Shown here in pieces: positions 1 to 9,331 of a stretch of 57,507 nt of DNA. Position numbers and translations under genes: made by a program. The stretch's first letter is position 1; every line of letters begins with the position of its first letter. The DNA comes from Aeropyrum sp. (GTDB lineage: Archaea > Thermoproteota > Thermoprotei_A > Sulfolobales > Acidilobaceae). Below the pieces are notes generated by a model. The model was not told the DNA's origin. It saw only the letters and a list, made by a program, of their open reading frames with translations, and did not search any database. The stretch covers positions 1-57,507 of the forward strand of contig WAKF01000041.1 in the NCBI GenBank assembly GCA_015523465.1, given 5' to 3'.

Positions 1-6
1 ACTCTA

Positions 7-18
7 AATTATATAATA
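7..18 (+). promoter_or_regulatory. TATA-like box for the HD phosphohydrolase gene
   Basis: The run TATATAATATT sits at the very edge of the window. Archaeal box A lies about 26 bases before the transcription start, which would put the start near 35-40, inside the longest reading frame. This is the main argument for an internal start codon in the HD gene. No BRE can be judged because the window begins here. Confidence 0.45.
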
Positions 19-24
19 TTTTGC

Positions 25-1932
25 GTGGCTAATGTCTTGATAGCGGCGGAAGACGGTGTAATAGTGTTGAGCGGGCCTCACTATAGGGTTATGACGAAAG
101 TTGTAAAAGACGTTGTACACCAGTTTATAGAGATGCCCAGCGACTTCATAGATTCTATAGTGGATACAATATTGTTGCAGAGATTAAGAAGGATCCAGCA
201 GCTAAGTCTTGCCCAGGAAGTTTACCCGGGAGCGGTTCACACGAGGTTCGAGCATAGCTTGGGCGTCGCGTTTACTATGAAAAGGGCTATACATCATATT
301 GCCAGGAATCTTAGAGAGATCGTGGTACCGCGAGTTACCGAGGAAGTAAAGGTGCTTAGGGGGGAGGAGGAGGCTAAGAAGATTAGCAGTGCTCTCAGAA
401 TGGCTGGAAAGCTATTATTAGAATTTGAGAAGGAAGCGGTTACTGCGGCCCTACTGCATGACGTGGGTCATATAGCATTAAGCCATATATCCGAGCAGGG
501 TCTTAAGGACCCCATTCTCGAGTATGCACCTAAGAGTAGGCCTTTTGTGGGGGTTGACGTTGACCATGAAAAGCTTACAGTGGAGTTAATTGACGGGCTG
601 GCAAAGACTAAGTACTATAGACCAGTCTACAACGGGGAACCTGTAAATCTTGACGTGGTTTCGGATATACTGAAAATTGCCTATGGTGAAGGTTCTTGCA
701 ACGCAAGTATAGAGCTGGGCGGCAACGATTTGGATGCGCAGGTTAGAAGCGCTGTTAAATGTATTATAGCGAAACTGTTAAACTCTAATATAGATGTTGA
801 TAGGGCTGACTACATTCTGAGGGATAGTATTCACACGGGCAACTTGTCAGGAATATACGATTTGAATAGATACTACTCTGTGCTCACTATAGTACCATTT
901 GTCAAGTACGTTCCTCGGGGAGTTGAAATTGAGCTAGACTTAGGTGTCCTAGAGAAGGGAGTTAGAGTAGTAGAAAACATGTTGTTAGCCAGGATTTACA
1001 TGTATAGCGACGTTTATCTACACGACGTTTCAATGACGTATTCTGCTATGGCTTCAAGGGTTATCGCGTTACTTTATCTGGCCGCGTTAGAGGCTATAGT
1101 TCAATCCTCGTCTACTAGAGGCGGGAATAGTGGAGGCGATATTAGAAGGTTGCTGGAGAAGTATCCTTTCTTGGAGGATTTAGCTGGCATAGACTACCTA
1201 GCTAAGGTGTATAGTAGGGATGACTTTGAAAGGGCGGTCCTGAAACTTAGTAAGCTCGTTGACGACCAGTTTTATAGCCTTATCTACCAGGTAGCTATAG
1301 GTAATGCTAACGACCTGCTGCGCTTCATATCTATGCTAGATGATACAGTAGCAGCCCCCAAAGGGGTTAGGGGATGGTATAAGGAGGCATGCTTTGCCGT
1401 CTCTGCATTATCCTACGGTATCATAGCTAGGAGACACGCATCCTCCCTCATATTATCGGATGATAGGCGGGTCGTCAGGATTCTAAATATTATTGAGGGG
1501 AGGAATCCTGTGGTAATAGAAAACCTCTCAAGGCTAATGACCCCTCTAGTAACATTAACCTGGTCTACCTACGTGCCCTATAAGCGTGGCAAAGGTATGG
1601 ATGTTAAGGTGTTTAGGAAGAAGAACTCGCTAGTGACTTTAGACCTTACCGAGTCTGAGCAGGCTAGGCTTGCCAGGGAGCTAGCTGACAAAGTGTACGC
1701 TAAGATGATAGTAACGTATCTCGGTACTGGTAAGATGGGTGACGGAGAGTCTAAGATCGTGTGGACTAGGAGGAAAGGTAAACTAACTGCTGAAGAGGTT
1801 GTCGAGTGGATGCGTTTAAGGGGGATGCTAGGGGCTTGCGGCCTTACGGAGACTGAGGCGCTAAAGATGGTAGAGGAGGCATCATCTAGGGCTGAGGAGA
1901 TAGCCAGGCTGCTCTACAGCTACTCCTCATAG
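25..1932 (+). CDS. HD-domain phosphohydrolase (dNTPase/SAMHD1-like superfamily)
   Basis: An HD-superfamily metal-dependent phosphohydrolase of up to 635 residues. The N-terminal half carries the family core: QRLRRIQQLSLAQEVYPGA followed at once by HTRFEHSLGV, and the metal-binding HD pair in ALLHDVGHIALSH; a later DVDRADYILRD fits the downstream Asp of HD hydrolases. Family members act on (d)NTPs or other phosphate esters, but substrate can not be read from sequence. The C-terminal 250 residues are alpha-helical-looking with no motif I know. The longest frame opens with GTG at 25, but a TATA-like box lies at about 9-16, predicting transcription from about 35-40; GTG at 64 or ATG at 91, the latter starting MTKVVKDVVHQFIEM as in relatives, is a better start. 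It converges on argS with a 4-base gap. Confidence 0.85.
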   Translation: MANVLIAAEDGVIVLSGPHYRVMTKVVKDVVHQFIEMPSDFIDSIVDTILLQRLRRIQQLSLAQEVYPGAVHTRFEHSLGVAFTMKRAIHHIARNLREIVVPRVTEEVKVLRGEEEAKKISSALRMAGKLLLEFEKEAVTAALLHDVGHIALSHISEQGLKDPILEYAPKSRPFVGVDVDHEKLTVELIDGLAKTKYYRPVYNGEPVNLDVVSDILKIAYGEGSCNASIELGGNDLDAQVRSAVKCIIAKLLNSNIDVDRADYILRDSIHTGNLSGIYDLNRYYSVLTIVPFVKYVPRGVEIELDLGVLEKGVRVVENMLLARIYMYSDVYLHDVSMTYSAMASRVIALLYLAALEAIVQSSSTRGGNSGGDIRRLLEKYPFLEDLAGIDYLAKVYSRDDFERAVLKLSKLVDDQFYSLIYQVAIGNANDLLRFISMLDDTVAAPKGVRGWYKEACFAVSALSYGIIARRHASSLILSDDRRVVRILNIIEGRNPVVIENLSRLMTPLVTLTWSTYVPYKRGKGMDVKVFRKKNSLVTLDLTESEQARLARELADKVYAKMIVTYLGTGKMGDGESKIVWTRRKGKLTAEEVVEWMRLRGMLGACGLTETEALKMVEEASSRAEEIARLLYSYSS

Positions 1933-1936
1933 AAGC

Positions 1937-3883
1937 CTACATTCTTGGCAGGGGCTCGACTCCAAGGAGATTCATGCCGGCGCCCAGGGTATCTCTTATA
2001 AGGGTTACGAGGGCTGCCTTAGCATGGCGTAGGGGCTCCTCTGGCTCGTGAATGACAGGGTCCTTCTCGTACCACTTGTTGAACATGTCAGCTAGCCTTA
2101 GGAGGTAAGAGGCTAGGTCCTCCGGTGCTAGATCGTCAGCGGCTTTCGCAGACACCACAGGAAACCTGAGCGCCTCCACCATAAGGTCTCTTCTTAAACC
2201 TTCGTCTAAGGCTTGAGGCAGCGCCTTCAAGAAGTCTATGTGCCCATGTTTTTCGAGTATGTTGTTAGCCCTAGCGTAAGTGTACTGGAGGTAGGGACCA
2301 CTATTCTCCCTGAAGTTGAGCATCTTCTCGACGTCGAGGGTCACAGGCTTGAGCCTGCCAGGCTGCTCCAAGGCGAACCTTACTGCTCCTACAGCCACCT
2401 TCCATGCAGTATCCCTAACCCACTCCTCCCTAGCGCTGGGGTTCCTCTCCTTAACCTCCCTATAGCTTCTCTGGAATGCCTCCTCCAGAACTTCGTCTAG
2501 GGCTACATACTCGCCCCGCCTACTGCTCATCCTCCTCCCTGGCAGCCTAACTATCTCATAGTCATAGTGTACTAGGTTAAGAGCCTCCTTCCTATAGCCT
2601 AGAGCTAGGAGGGAGAGCTTTAGCTGGAGCTGAGCTAACCTCTGGTCGGCGCCTATAACGTTAACTACTATATCCGCCCCCGCCTCCCTAAACTTGAGTA
2701 GCGTGTAAGCTATATCTCTAGTAGTGTAGAGCGTTGTACCGTCGCTCCTCATCAATATTAGAGGCGGTATATCAAAGCCTCTAGGAATCTTGATCTTGGT
2801 CTTAACCTCTGTGTCAGCCTCCACGAGTTCCCTAATGACTCTAGGGAGGTCTAAGGCCGGGGCTCCTTTATGAAGTGTGAAATATGGGCTCTTCCTCGCC
2901 TCTTCTAGGAGCCTAGCAACCATGCCGCTCCAGCTCAAGTCGCTCTCCCAATCCCAGCTATCAAAGGATACCCCGAACCTCGAGAGGGTCTCTTTAAAGC
3001 CTTCTAGAGCTGCTTTAGCAACTCTTCTAACAAGACTCTTTTCGGGCTCGAGACCTTCCTCATATCTTTTCATAAGCTCTGATACGGCTCCCTCAGGGTC
3101 TCTAAGAGTCGAGACGCCTGAGAGTATTTTTTCGAAGTAGTCTTGCGGCCCCTTCTCTTTTAGTCTTGCCAGTGCTGAGAGTGCATCGTCTAGCGTCCTG
3201 GTATCGCCCTTCCTTCTAGCCTCTACAGCGTCTATAGAGTTATGAGTCACAGCGTAGACCCAACCTACAGCGTAGTCGGGCTTAACATCCATAACCCGAG
3301 CTAGGTCCTCAGGGCTCACACCCAGGATCTTGAAACCCAGCGTGGCTACAGCGACCTGCCTCCCCATATCGTTTATGTAGAACCTAACGTTCACCTTGTG
3401 ACCCCTAGCCCTAAGCATCCTGGCAAGACTGTCACCCAAACTAGCATTCCTTGCATGGCCCAAGTGAAGAGGGTGAATAGGGTTCGCACTTGTATGCTCT
3501 ACCACGTAAACCTTAGGCTCCTCTACCTGGGCTGGAGAGGGTTTCCACCCGGAAGCCAGCAGTCTGAAAACCTCGTCAGCGACGTCTTCCCCCTTAAAAT
3601 ACACGTTGAGGAAGCCAGATTCAAGCCTTAGATCCGCGAACCTCAGCAAGTTCCTCTCCCACAGCATGCCTCTTACAGATTCTACCACACTCTCAACGTC
3701 AACCCCACTCTTCGAAGCAAAACGCATTACAGGGAATGAAAGGTCACCATACTCACGGCGAGGTGGAGGCTGTAATAGCCTAAATACTTGTACTTGATCG
3801 ATACCTAGAACGTCGCTTAGCCCTTCGACCAATGCTGAGTACACTCGGGTTACAGGGTCCTTACCTCTCCCTACAACACTCAA
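1937..3883 (-). CDS. argS: Arginyl-tRNA synthetase
   Basis: Class I aminoacyl-tRNA synthetase that charges tRNA-Arg in the cytoplasm, 648 residues, normal archaeal length. The HIGH-type motif appears as HPLHLGHARN near residue 138, after VVEHTSANP, which is diagnostic of ArgRS; the KMSKS-equivalent region is GRRMSSRRGEYV. An N-terminal additive domain precedes the catalytic fold and the C-terminal anticodon-binding helices end in GVEPLPRM. The start is TTG with GGAGGGG about 7 bases upstream. The gene lies back to back with the CBS-domain gene upstream (42 bases), probably in one minus-strand transcript. Confidence 0.97.
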   Translation of the reverse strand: MSVVGRGKDPVTRVYSALVEGLSDVLGIDQVQVFRLLQPPPRREYGDLSFPVMRFASKSGVDVESVVESVRGMLWERNLLRFADLRLESGFLNVYFKGEDVADEVFRLLASGWKPSPAQVEEPKVYVVEHTSANPIHPLHLGHARNASLGDSLARMLRARGHKVNVRFYINDMGRQVAVATLGFKILGVSPEDLARVMDVKPDYAVGWVYAVTHNSIDAVEARRKGDTRTLDDALSALARLKEKGPQDYFEKILSGVSTLRDPEGAVSELMKRYEEGLEPEKSLVRRVAKAALEGFKETLSRFGVSFDSWDWESDLSWSGMVARLLEEARKSPYFTLHKGAPALDLPRVIRELVEADTEVKTKIKIPRGFDIPPLILMRSDGTTLYTTRDIAYTLLKFREAGADIVVNVIGADQRLAQLQLKLSLLALGYRKEALNLVHYDYEIVRLPGRRMSSRRGEYVALDEVLEEAFQRSYREVKERNPSAREEWVRDTAWKVAVGAVRFALEQPGRLKPVTLDVEKMLNFRENSGPYLQYTYARANNILEKHGHIDFLKALPQALDEGLRRDLMVEALRFPVVSAKAADDLAPEDLASYLLRLADMFNKWYEKDPVIHEPEEPLRHAKAALVTLIRDTLGAGMNLLGVEPLPRM

Positions 3884-3925
3884 GAACTTACCCCTCCATT
3901 ACCGGAAAGGGCCTCTGCGACCCTC

Positions 3926-4417
3926 CTACTCACTACCCCCTGCCAGTCGCTCTCTTCTTTCGATCTCCATCTTGAGGCCCTCGATCAACCTAATATACTC
4001 GGGTGCATGCCTCACTATATCCCTAAGAGAGATCATGCCTACAGGCTTCAGGTTTTCTGGGTCTAATACGGGAAGATGGCCTACACCATAGGTGCCCATA
4101 AGCTCTGCAGCCCTAGCTAGAGGGTCGTCTGTCAACACGTAATAGGGGTTCCTAGTCATTATGTCACCTAGGGTGAGGACCTCAGGGTCCCCCCCATTGA
4201 CGACTACGGCCCTTATTATATCAGTCCTAGTGACAATGCCTATAAGGCTGCCATTATCGTTAACTACAACAACGCTCCCGATCTTCCTCATCAACATCTC
4301 CCTAGCCGCTTCCTTCACCTTCATTGTCGGCAACGCTTTAAACAAAGGCGTTGACATGACATCGCCTACTGTATACTCACTATACTCCCTCACGTCGTCG
4401 GAGCCCCCTAACGCCAT
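3926..4417 (-). CDS. CBS-domain pair protein
   Basis: A small soluble protein of two tandem CBS domains (a Bateman module), which in other proteins binds adenosyl ligands such as AMP, ATP or SAM and senses energy state. The first repeat is VGDVMSTPLFKALPTMKVKEAA and on to GIVTRTDIIRA (written here in parts), the second is DIMTRNPYYVLTDDP to VGMISLRDIVRH. No effector domain is attached, so it is a stand-alone CBS protein. The longest frame begins with GTG at 4429, but ATG at 4417 is preceded by GGTGGGG at ideal spacing and is preferred. It probably precedes argS in a short operon. Confidence 0.88.
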   Translation of the reverse strand: MALGGSDDVREYSEYTVGDVMSTPLFKALPTMKVKEAAREMLMRKIGSVVVVNDNGSLIGIVTRTDIIRAVVVNGGDPEVLTLGDIMTRNPYYVLTDDPLARAAELMGTYGVGHLPVLDPENLKPVGMISLRDIVRHAPEYIRLIEGLKMEIERRERLAGGSE

Positions 4418-4496
4418 AACCTTCCCCACCTAAGCGTTAGGGGACCCCACAAACTAATTAAAGCTCACCGCCGAGGGTATGTTGCATTGATCGCTA

Positions 4497-5189
4497 TTAC
4501 TCCATCCACTCCGGCCCCCTCGAATGAACCTCTTCAAGGAACCTTCTGGCGGCCTCTTTACCCATGCATTGAGCCGAAGTGCATAGCACGTCAGGGTCTA
4601 ACGACAATATCCTATCGAGACTTCTCAACCACTCTTTCTCCGAGCTAAGCCAGCGTCTGCTCAGCCTCCCCAGAGCGTCGCCTACAAAGACTATAGTGCC
4701 CTTAGCGACATCGTGATAAGCTATACTAACGCTTCCTGGAGTATGGCCGGGAGTAGGGATCACCTTTATCATGCTACATCCTGGCAGACCCCCCTCTCGG
4801 AGCCTTAAACCTACAGGGGCTGGGTTAAAAGGCATGTTAAACTCTCTAGCTGAGGTTCGTTCAATATCACCCTTCTCAATCCATGAAGCATCGGGGTCCC
4901 TAGCAGCCACTATAGCCTTTAAAGTAAAGTGGGTGAAGTATGCGCCGCCAGCGTTTGGAAGGTGGGCATGAGTTATTACTGTGTACTTTACATCGCCGGG
5001 CTTAACTCCTAACGCTATGAGCCCTGCGAGGAGGAGTTTGTTGCTTAGAGGAGACCCGCTACCAGCATCTATAAGTACCTTGCACTCTCCCTCTTCCCCT
5101 ATAAAACCTACGATGCTGTCAGGGTACCCTGTAAGGTCCGGGTAAAGTAGAATTGATACCCTTCCTCCAAGTCTTAAGGGCCACTGCAA
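4497..5189 (-). CDS. Metallo-beta-lactamase fold protein with degenerate metal site
   Basis: A 230-residue MBL-fold protein: the N-terminal beta region with KVLIDAGSG, the HxHxDH-motif region VITHAHLPNAGG, the later VIPTPGHTPGSVS histidine and VFVGDALGR aspartate. The first motif reads H74-A-H76-L-P78-N79, so the Asp and third His of the canonical HxHxDH are replaced by Pro and Asn; the last His, normally in a PGHG loop, is also not evident (CTSAQC is there instead). Family members are dinuclear zinc or iron hydrolases such as glyoxalase II. This one may bind a single metal or be catalytically dead. Start is TTG. It is the next gene after the AbrB-ACT regulator, 34 bases downstream. Confidence 0.82.
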   Translation of the reverse strand: MQWPLRLGGRVSILLYPDLTGYPDSIVGFIGEEGECKVLIDAGSGSPLSNKLLLAGLIALGVKPGDVKYTVITHAHLPNAGGAYFTHFTLKAIVAARDPDASWIEKGDIERTSAREFNMPFNPAPVGLRLREGGLPGCSMIKVIPTPGHTPGSVSIAYHDVAKGTIVFVGDALGRLSRRWLSSEKEWLRSLDRILSLDPDVLCTSAQCMGKEAARRFLEEVHSRGPEWME

Positions 5190-5223
5190 CTAGGACCCTA
5201 AGGTATATAGTTTTGCCCGCCAC

Positions 5224-5652
5224 CTATACCTCCTCAAGCCCCGTATCAAACTTTCTTATCTTAGCCTGCAACACTATATCGAGCCTCTCTAGTTCCTCCC
5301 TAAGCCCCTCAGGGGTGATATCGGATTTCGAGAAGTCCGCTACTATGAAGCATACTCCCTCCTCCCCCCTAATCACGGAGGTACACCTATTAGCTACGAT
5401 GTCAACATTATGGTCTGCAAGTATTTGAGTGACCTTAGCGAGAGCTCCCGGCTTGTCTACAAGGGTTATCTCGAGGTAGCGTATACTCTCCCCCTCAGCC
5501 TTTGAGAGGGGCGTAAGGTATATTTCTCGCCTTTCCACGTCGCCGACGATCATCATAACCATGCCCTTCTCTATACCTAGAGCCCCCCTTATCGACTGGG
5601 GTATAGTAACCCTCCCCTTAGAGTCGACCTTCACAATAGCGCTTAGCTTCAC
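5224..5652 (-). CDS. AbrB-ACT fusion regulator
   Basis: A 142-residue two-domain protein. Residues 1-48 form an AbrB/SpoVT swapped-hairpin DNA-binding domain (VDSKGRVTIPQSIRGALGI is the family signature). Residues 57-140 form an ACT domain (ITLVDKPGALAKVTQILAD), a fold that binds amino acids or other small effectors. The architecture suggests a ligand-responsive transcription factor, but no target is known. GTG start with GGTGGAG five bases upstream. The gene is divergent from the small gene at 5805 across a 152-base region that holds a 12-base direct repeat and a palindrome, which are candidate operators. Confidence 0.88.
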   Translation of the reverse strand: MKLSAIVKVDSKGRVTIPQSIRGALGIEKGMVMMIVGDVERREIYLTPLSKAEGESIRYLEITLVDKPGALAKVTQILADHNVDIVANRCTSVIRGEEGVCFIVADFSKSDITPEGLREELERLDIVLQAKIRKFDTGLEEV

Positions 5653-5721
5653 AGCTTCTCCACCCTATTTCCACAGATAGACGCGTAGTAACACTTAAAT
5701 CTAGTCGTTCTACGATTCGTA

Positions 5722-5760
5722 AGAGCTTAACCTATATTCGCCGGGGGTAGAGCTTAACCT
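5722..5760 (+). repeat. 12-base direct repeat in divergent promoter region
   Basis: AGAGCTTAACCT occurs at 5722-5733 and exactly again at 5749-5760, 27 bases apart, in the region between the AbrB-ACT regulator and the divergent small gene. The second copy runs into the TTTAA box A candidate. The spacing is close to 2.5 helical turns. Binding-site function is inferred. Confidence 0.45.
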
Positions 5761-5764
5761 TTAA

Positions 5765-5782
5765 CCCTCTCTGCCGAGAGGG
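5765..5782. promoter_or_regulatory. Palindrome between box A and start of the 5805 gene
   Basis: CCCTCTC-TGCC-GAGAGGG is a perfect 7-base inverted repeat. It lies just after the TTTAA sequence at 5760-5764 and before the expected transcription start near 5788. That is the usual place of an archaeal repressor operator. It could instead be a hairpin at the 5' end of the transcript. Confidence 0.4.
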
Positions 5783-5804
5783 GGATGCGTAGGGTGCTCC
5801 CTAG

Positions 5805-6065
5805 GTGGGGGCGGCTAAGAAACTATATAGAGTCTATTACAATACATTCGACGACACCCTTCATTTAAAGGTGGTTGAAGCCCTTAAGAAGGAGATAGGA
5901 GCTGAGGTTGTGATCCACGACTCTAAGGTCCTTCCTGAATTTAGGTTCGTAGAGGTCCTTAAGCCCGAGCCGGGCCTTGAGGATAAAATCAAGAAGATCG
6001 TGATTGACGTGTTAGGCGAAAAACAAGGTGATATTAAGGTTGACTGGGTAGATACTAGCTCTTAG
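5805..6065 (+). CDS. Small conserved-looking protein of unknown function
   Basis: An 86-residue soluble, charged protein that I do not recognise. It starts GAAKKLYRVYYNTFDDTLHLK, and its pattern of alternating strands and helices (RVYYNTFDD, LHLKVVEALKKEIG, AEVVIHDS, FRFVEVL, IKKIVIDVLG) suggests a compact alpha/beta domain of about one ferredoxin-like unit. No Cys or His cluster and no membrane segment. GTG start. Its reading frame uses codons like its neighbours. It lies 68 bases before ileS in the same direction and divergent from the AbrB-ACT regulator, so it may be controlled by that regulator or simply precede ileS. Confidence 0.6.
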   Translation: MGAAKKLYRVYYNTFDDTLHLKVVEALKKEIGAEVVIHDSKVLPEFRFVEVLKPEPGLEDKIKKIVIDVLGEKQGDIKVDWVDTSS

Positions 6066-6133
6066 ACGCTCTGCAAACGGTTATCTGAGACCCAGCATAG
6101 TGTATCCTAGGAGGGTGGAGGTGACGGGGGGGC

Positions 6134-9100
6134 TTGGCAAGGGTACCTGGTACGCTTGGCTCGGAAAGGTATGACCAGTTTGCCCTGGAGGATTGGGTAA
6201 AGAGATTCTGGTCTAGTAATAGGGTCTACGAGAAGGTTAAAGAGAAGTCGATGAAGAGCCCTAGGAAGTTCTACTTCCTTGACGGGCCTCCCTATGCCTC
6301 GGCAAAGTCGATACACCCCGGGACAGCTTGGAACAAGGTCATCAAAGACATAGTGCTCCGCTACTATAGGATGCGGGGTTATAGCGTGTGGGATAGGCCT
6401 GGCTATGACACTCACGGCCTCCCCATAGAGGTTAAGATAGAGCAAAAGCTAGGGGTGAGGGTTAAAAAGGAGATAGCGGAGAAGGTTGGGATAGCGCGGT
6501 TCATAGAAGAGTGTAAGAAGTTCGTAGACGAGAACATGGCTGCTATGACAAGCCAGTTTAAGGAGATCGGCGTGTTCATGGACTGGGACAACCCCTACGT
6601 GACCTACACTGACGAGTACATCGAGTCTGGCTGGTGGCTCATTAAGAGGGCGTGGGAGCAGAACCTCCTCTACGAGGGACTCAGGGTACTCCACTGGTGT
6701 CCTCGCTGCGAGACTACTCTAGCAGACTATGAGGTCTCAGAGTATAGGGATATAGAGGATCCCTCCATCTACGTGAAGTTCCCTGTTAAGGGTAGAAGTG
6801 GGGAATACCTTCTAGTATGGACAACTACTCCTTGGACTCTGCCGGCTAACGCATTCATAATGGCGCACCCGGAGTTGACTTATGTTAGGGTTAGGGTGGG
6901 CGGTGAGGTCCTGATCCTCGCTAAGGCTAGGCTCGAAGACGTTATGAGAGAGGCTGGTGTCAAGGATTACGAGGTGCTAGAAGAGTTCCCGGGCTCTAGG
7001 TTGGAGGGGCTAGAGTACATTCATCCTCTGGAGGACGTGGTTGAAGCTCAGAAGGAACTCTCTAAGTATCATAGGGTTGTAATGGCGCCTGAAGCTGTAA
7101 CCCCCTACGAGGGCACAGGCCTCGTCCACTCAGCCCCTGGTCATGGCACCATTGATGCGGTTGTCGCAGAGAGGGTTGGGGCTCCGATGTTGTCACTAGT
7201 AGATGATAGGGGTTACATGACTGAGGGGGCCGGTAAGTATAAGGGGATGTACTTTAGGAGAGAGGCTAATAAGGCTATAGTGGAGGACCTGGAGGAGAAG
7301 GGGGCTCTCTTCCATAAGAGTGTGGTGGTCCACAGGTATCCTGTGTGTTGGCGTTGTAAGACGCCACTCCTTCTCAGAGCAACTAAGCAGTGGTTCATAG
7401 CGGTGACTAAGCTCAAGGATAGGCTTATGGAGGAGGCTGAGAGGATAGAGTGGCAGCCGTCGTGGGCTAAGGAGAGGTTTAGGAACATGCTGAAGGAGCT
7501 CAGGGACTGGGTGGTGAGTAGGCAGAGGTTCTGGGGGATACCATTACCTATATGGGTTTGCAGTAAGTGCGGGTACAAGCATGTAGTGGGTAGTGTGAGG
7601 GAGCTGGAGGAGCTTGGGGGTAGAAGGCCCGAGAACCTGCATAGGCCTTGGATAGACGAGGTAGTGCTTAAGTGCCCTAAGTGTGGCGGCGAGATGAGGA
7701 GGGTGCCTGACGTCCTAGACGTGTGGTTTGACAGCGGCGTGGCCTTCTACGCTAGCCTAGGCTACCCCATGAATAGTGAGTTGTGGGAGAAGCTGAAGCC
7801 TGTCGACTTCATAGTTGAGGGTCACGACCAGATTAGAGGGTGGTTCTTCAGCCTCCTTAGAAGCGGTGTAATCGGTTTTGGGATCTCGCCTTACCGGAGG
7901 GTACTGGTACATGGTTTCATGCTTGACGAGCAAGGCCGGGAGATGCATAAGAGCCTTGGGAACTATGTTGAGTTCGAGGAGCTGATATCGAAGGTCCCTC
8001 GGGACGTGGTGAGGCTGTGGCTCCTCCAGAATACGGTCTGGGAAGACCTGCGGTTTAGCTGGAAGGGCCTCGATCTTATGAGGAGGGACTTTACTGTAAT
8101 GTGGAACGTATTTGCATTTGCTAGCCTCTATATGAGTATTGATAGGTTCGATCCTGAAAGCGTCAAGGTCGAGGACGTGGAGGAGGTTTTAGAGCCCGAG
8201 GATAGGTGGCTGCTCTCGAGGGTTAACAGGATCATTAGGCAGTACCACGAGGTCATGGAGGCTCTTAAACCTCATGAGGCTGCTAGGATGCTCAGGAACT
8301 TTATAGTAGAGGATGTCAGCCACTGGTATATCAGGCTGGTTAGGAGGAGGGTTTGGGAGGAGGAGGACACTCCTTCTAAGAGGGCTGTCTATGCTACCCT
8401 CTATAAGGCTTTGAAGGCGTGGACGTTGATGGCGGCTCCATTCATACCTTTCACTGCAGAGTACTTCTGGCAGAGGTTCTTTAGGCCTAGTGAGAGGGGG
8501 GCTAGGGAGAGCGTGCATATGGAGGACCTACCGGAGGCTGATGAGAGGTGGATTGATGAGAGGCTTGAGGCCGATATGGAGGCTTTGAAGAAGGTTGTCG
8601 AAGCAGTCTTCGCCGCAAGGCAGGAAGCGGGGTTGAAGCTTAGAAGGCCTGTGAGAAGGGTGATCTTGGCGCTTAACAAGAAGGAGTATGTGGATGCTGT
8701 TAAGCGGCTGGAGGACTTGCTTAAGAGGGCTGTAAACGCTAGAGAAGTCGAGCTGGCGGGCCCAGAATTCTTCAGGGAGGTATCTGTGTATAGGGTGGAG
8801 CCCGACTATGGAGTGCTAGGTCCAAGGTATAAGAAGGACCTACCTGTGGTGCTCGAGCTATTGAGGAAGAAGGGCGACGAGGTCGCTAGGAGCATAGTAG
8901 ATAGGGGAGTTTATAAGACTGTCTATAAGGGTATTGAGGTGGAGCTTACGAGGGAGATGGTTAAGATTAGGATGGAGCCCCCGGAGTGGCTTTCAGTCAA
9001 GGAGTTTGAGGGGGGCATTGTAGGTGTCGATAAGAGACTTGGCAAGGAGGAGGTGCTCGAGGGAATAGCTAGGGAAGTTGTTAGGAGAGTCCAGGCTATG

Positions 9101-9331
9101 AGGAAGGAGGCTGGCTATAGCGTGGAGGACTATGTAGTAGTGTGGGTTAAAGGGGATAGCGAGGTTGAGGAGGCCGTTAGAGCTATGAGGGATTACGTTG
9201 CTAGAGAGGTTAGGGCTGTGGATCTCAGAGTGGGTGAAGAACCTCGGGGCGCTGAGGTGGCTAGGGAGTGGGAGGTAGACGGGGAGAGGCTGGTGATCGG
9301 GGTGAAGAGAGTGGAAAAGTCTTCCACGTGA
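6134..9331 (+). CDS. ileS: Isoleucyl-tRNA synthetase
   Basis: A 1065-residue class Ia synthetase that charges tRNA-Ile and edits valine. The N-terminal signature is [20 protein letters not shown], a divergent HIGH motif region; the CP1 editing domain includes [14 protein letters not shown]; two zinc-knuckle pairs follow (CPRCETTL and later CSKCG with CPKCGGEM); the KMSKS loop is [13 protein letters not shown] with the preceding [14 protein letters not shown]. The C-terminal anticodon-binding and junction domains are present. Start is TTG at 6134, ten bases after GGAGGTGA. The Cas4-like gene overlaps its stop codon by four bases (GTGA), so the two are translationally coupled. Confidence 0.97.
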   Translation: MARVPGTLGSERYDQFALEDWVKRFWSSNRVYEKVKEKSMKSPRKFYFLDGPPYASAKSIHPGTAWNKVIKDIVLRYYRMRGYSVWDRPGYDTHGLPIEVKIEQKLGVRVKKEIAEKVGIARFIEECKKFVDENMAAMTSQFKEIGVFMDWDNPYVTYTDEYIESGWWLIKRAWEQNLLYEGLRVLHWCPRCETTLADYEVSEYRDIEDPSIYVKFPVKGRSGEYLLVWTTTPWTLPANAFIMAHPELTYVRVRVGGEVLILAKARLEDVMREAGVKDYEVLEEFPGSRLEGLEYIHPLEDVVEAQKELSKYHRVVMAPEAVTPYEGTGLVHSAPGHGTIDAVVAERVGAPMLSLVDDRGYMTEGAGKYKGMYFRREANKAIVEDLEEKGALFHKSVVVHRYPVCWRCKTPLLLRATKQWFIAVTKLKDRLMEEAERIEWQPSWAKERFRNMLKELRDWVVSRQRFWGIPLPIWVCSKCGYKHVVGSVRELEELGGRRPENLHRPWIDEVVLKCPKCGGEMRRVPDVLDVWFDSGVAFYASLGYPMNSELWEKLKPVDFIVEGHDQIRGWFFSLLRSGVIGFGISPYRRVLVHGFMLDEQGREMHKSLGNYVEFEELISKVPRDVVRLWLLQNTVWEDLRFSWKGLDLMRRDFTVMWNVFAFASLYMSIDRFDPESVKVEDVEEVLEPEDRWLLSRVNRIIRQYHEVMEALKPHEAARMLRNFIVEDVSHWYIRLVRRRVWEEEDTPSKRAVYATLYKALKAWTLMAAPFIPFTAEYFWQRFFRPSERGARESVHMEDLPEADERWIDERLEADMEALKKVVEAVFAARQEAGLKLRRPVRRVILALNKKEYVDAVKRLEDLLKRAVNAREVELAGPEFFREVSVYRVEPDYGVLGPRYKKDLPVVLELLRKKGDEVARSIVDRGVYKTVYKGIEVELTREMVKIRMEPPEWLSVKEFEGGIVGVDKRLGKEEVLEGIAREVVRRVQAMRKEAGYSVEDYVVVWVKGDSEVEEAVRAMRDYVAREVRAVDLRVGEEPRGAEVAREWEVDGERLVIGVKRVEKSST

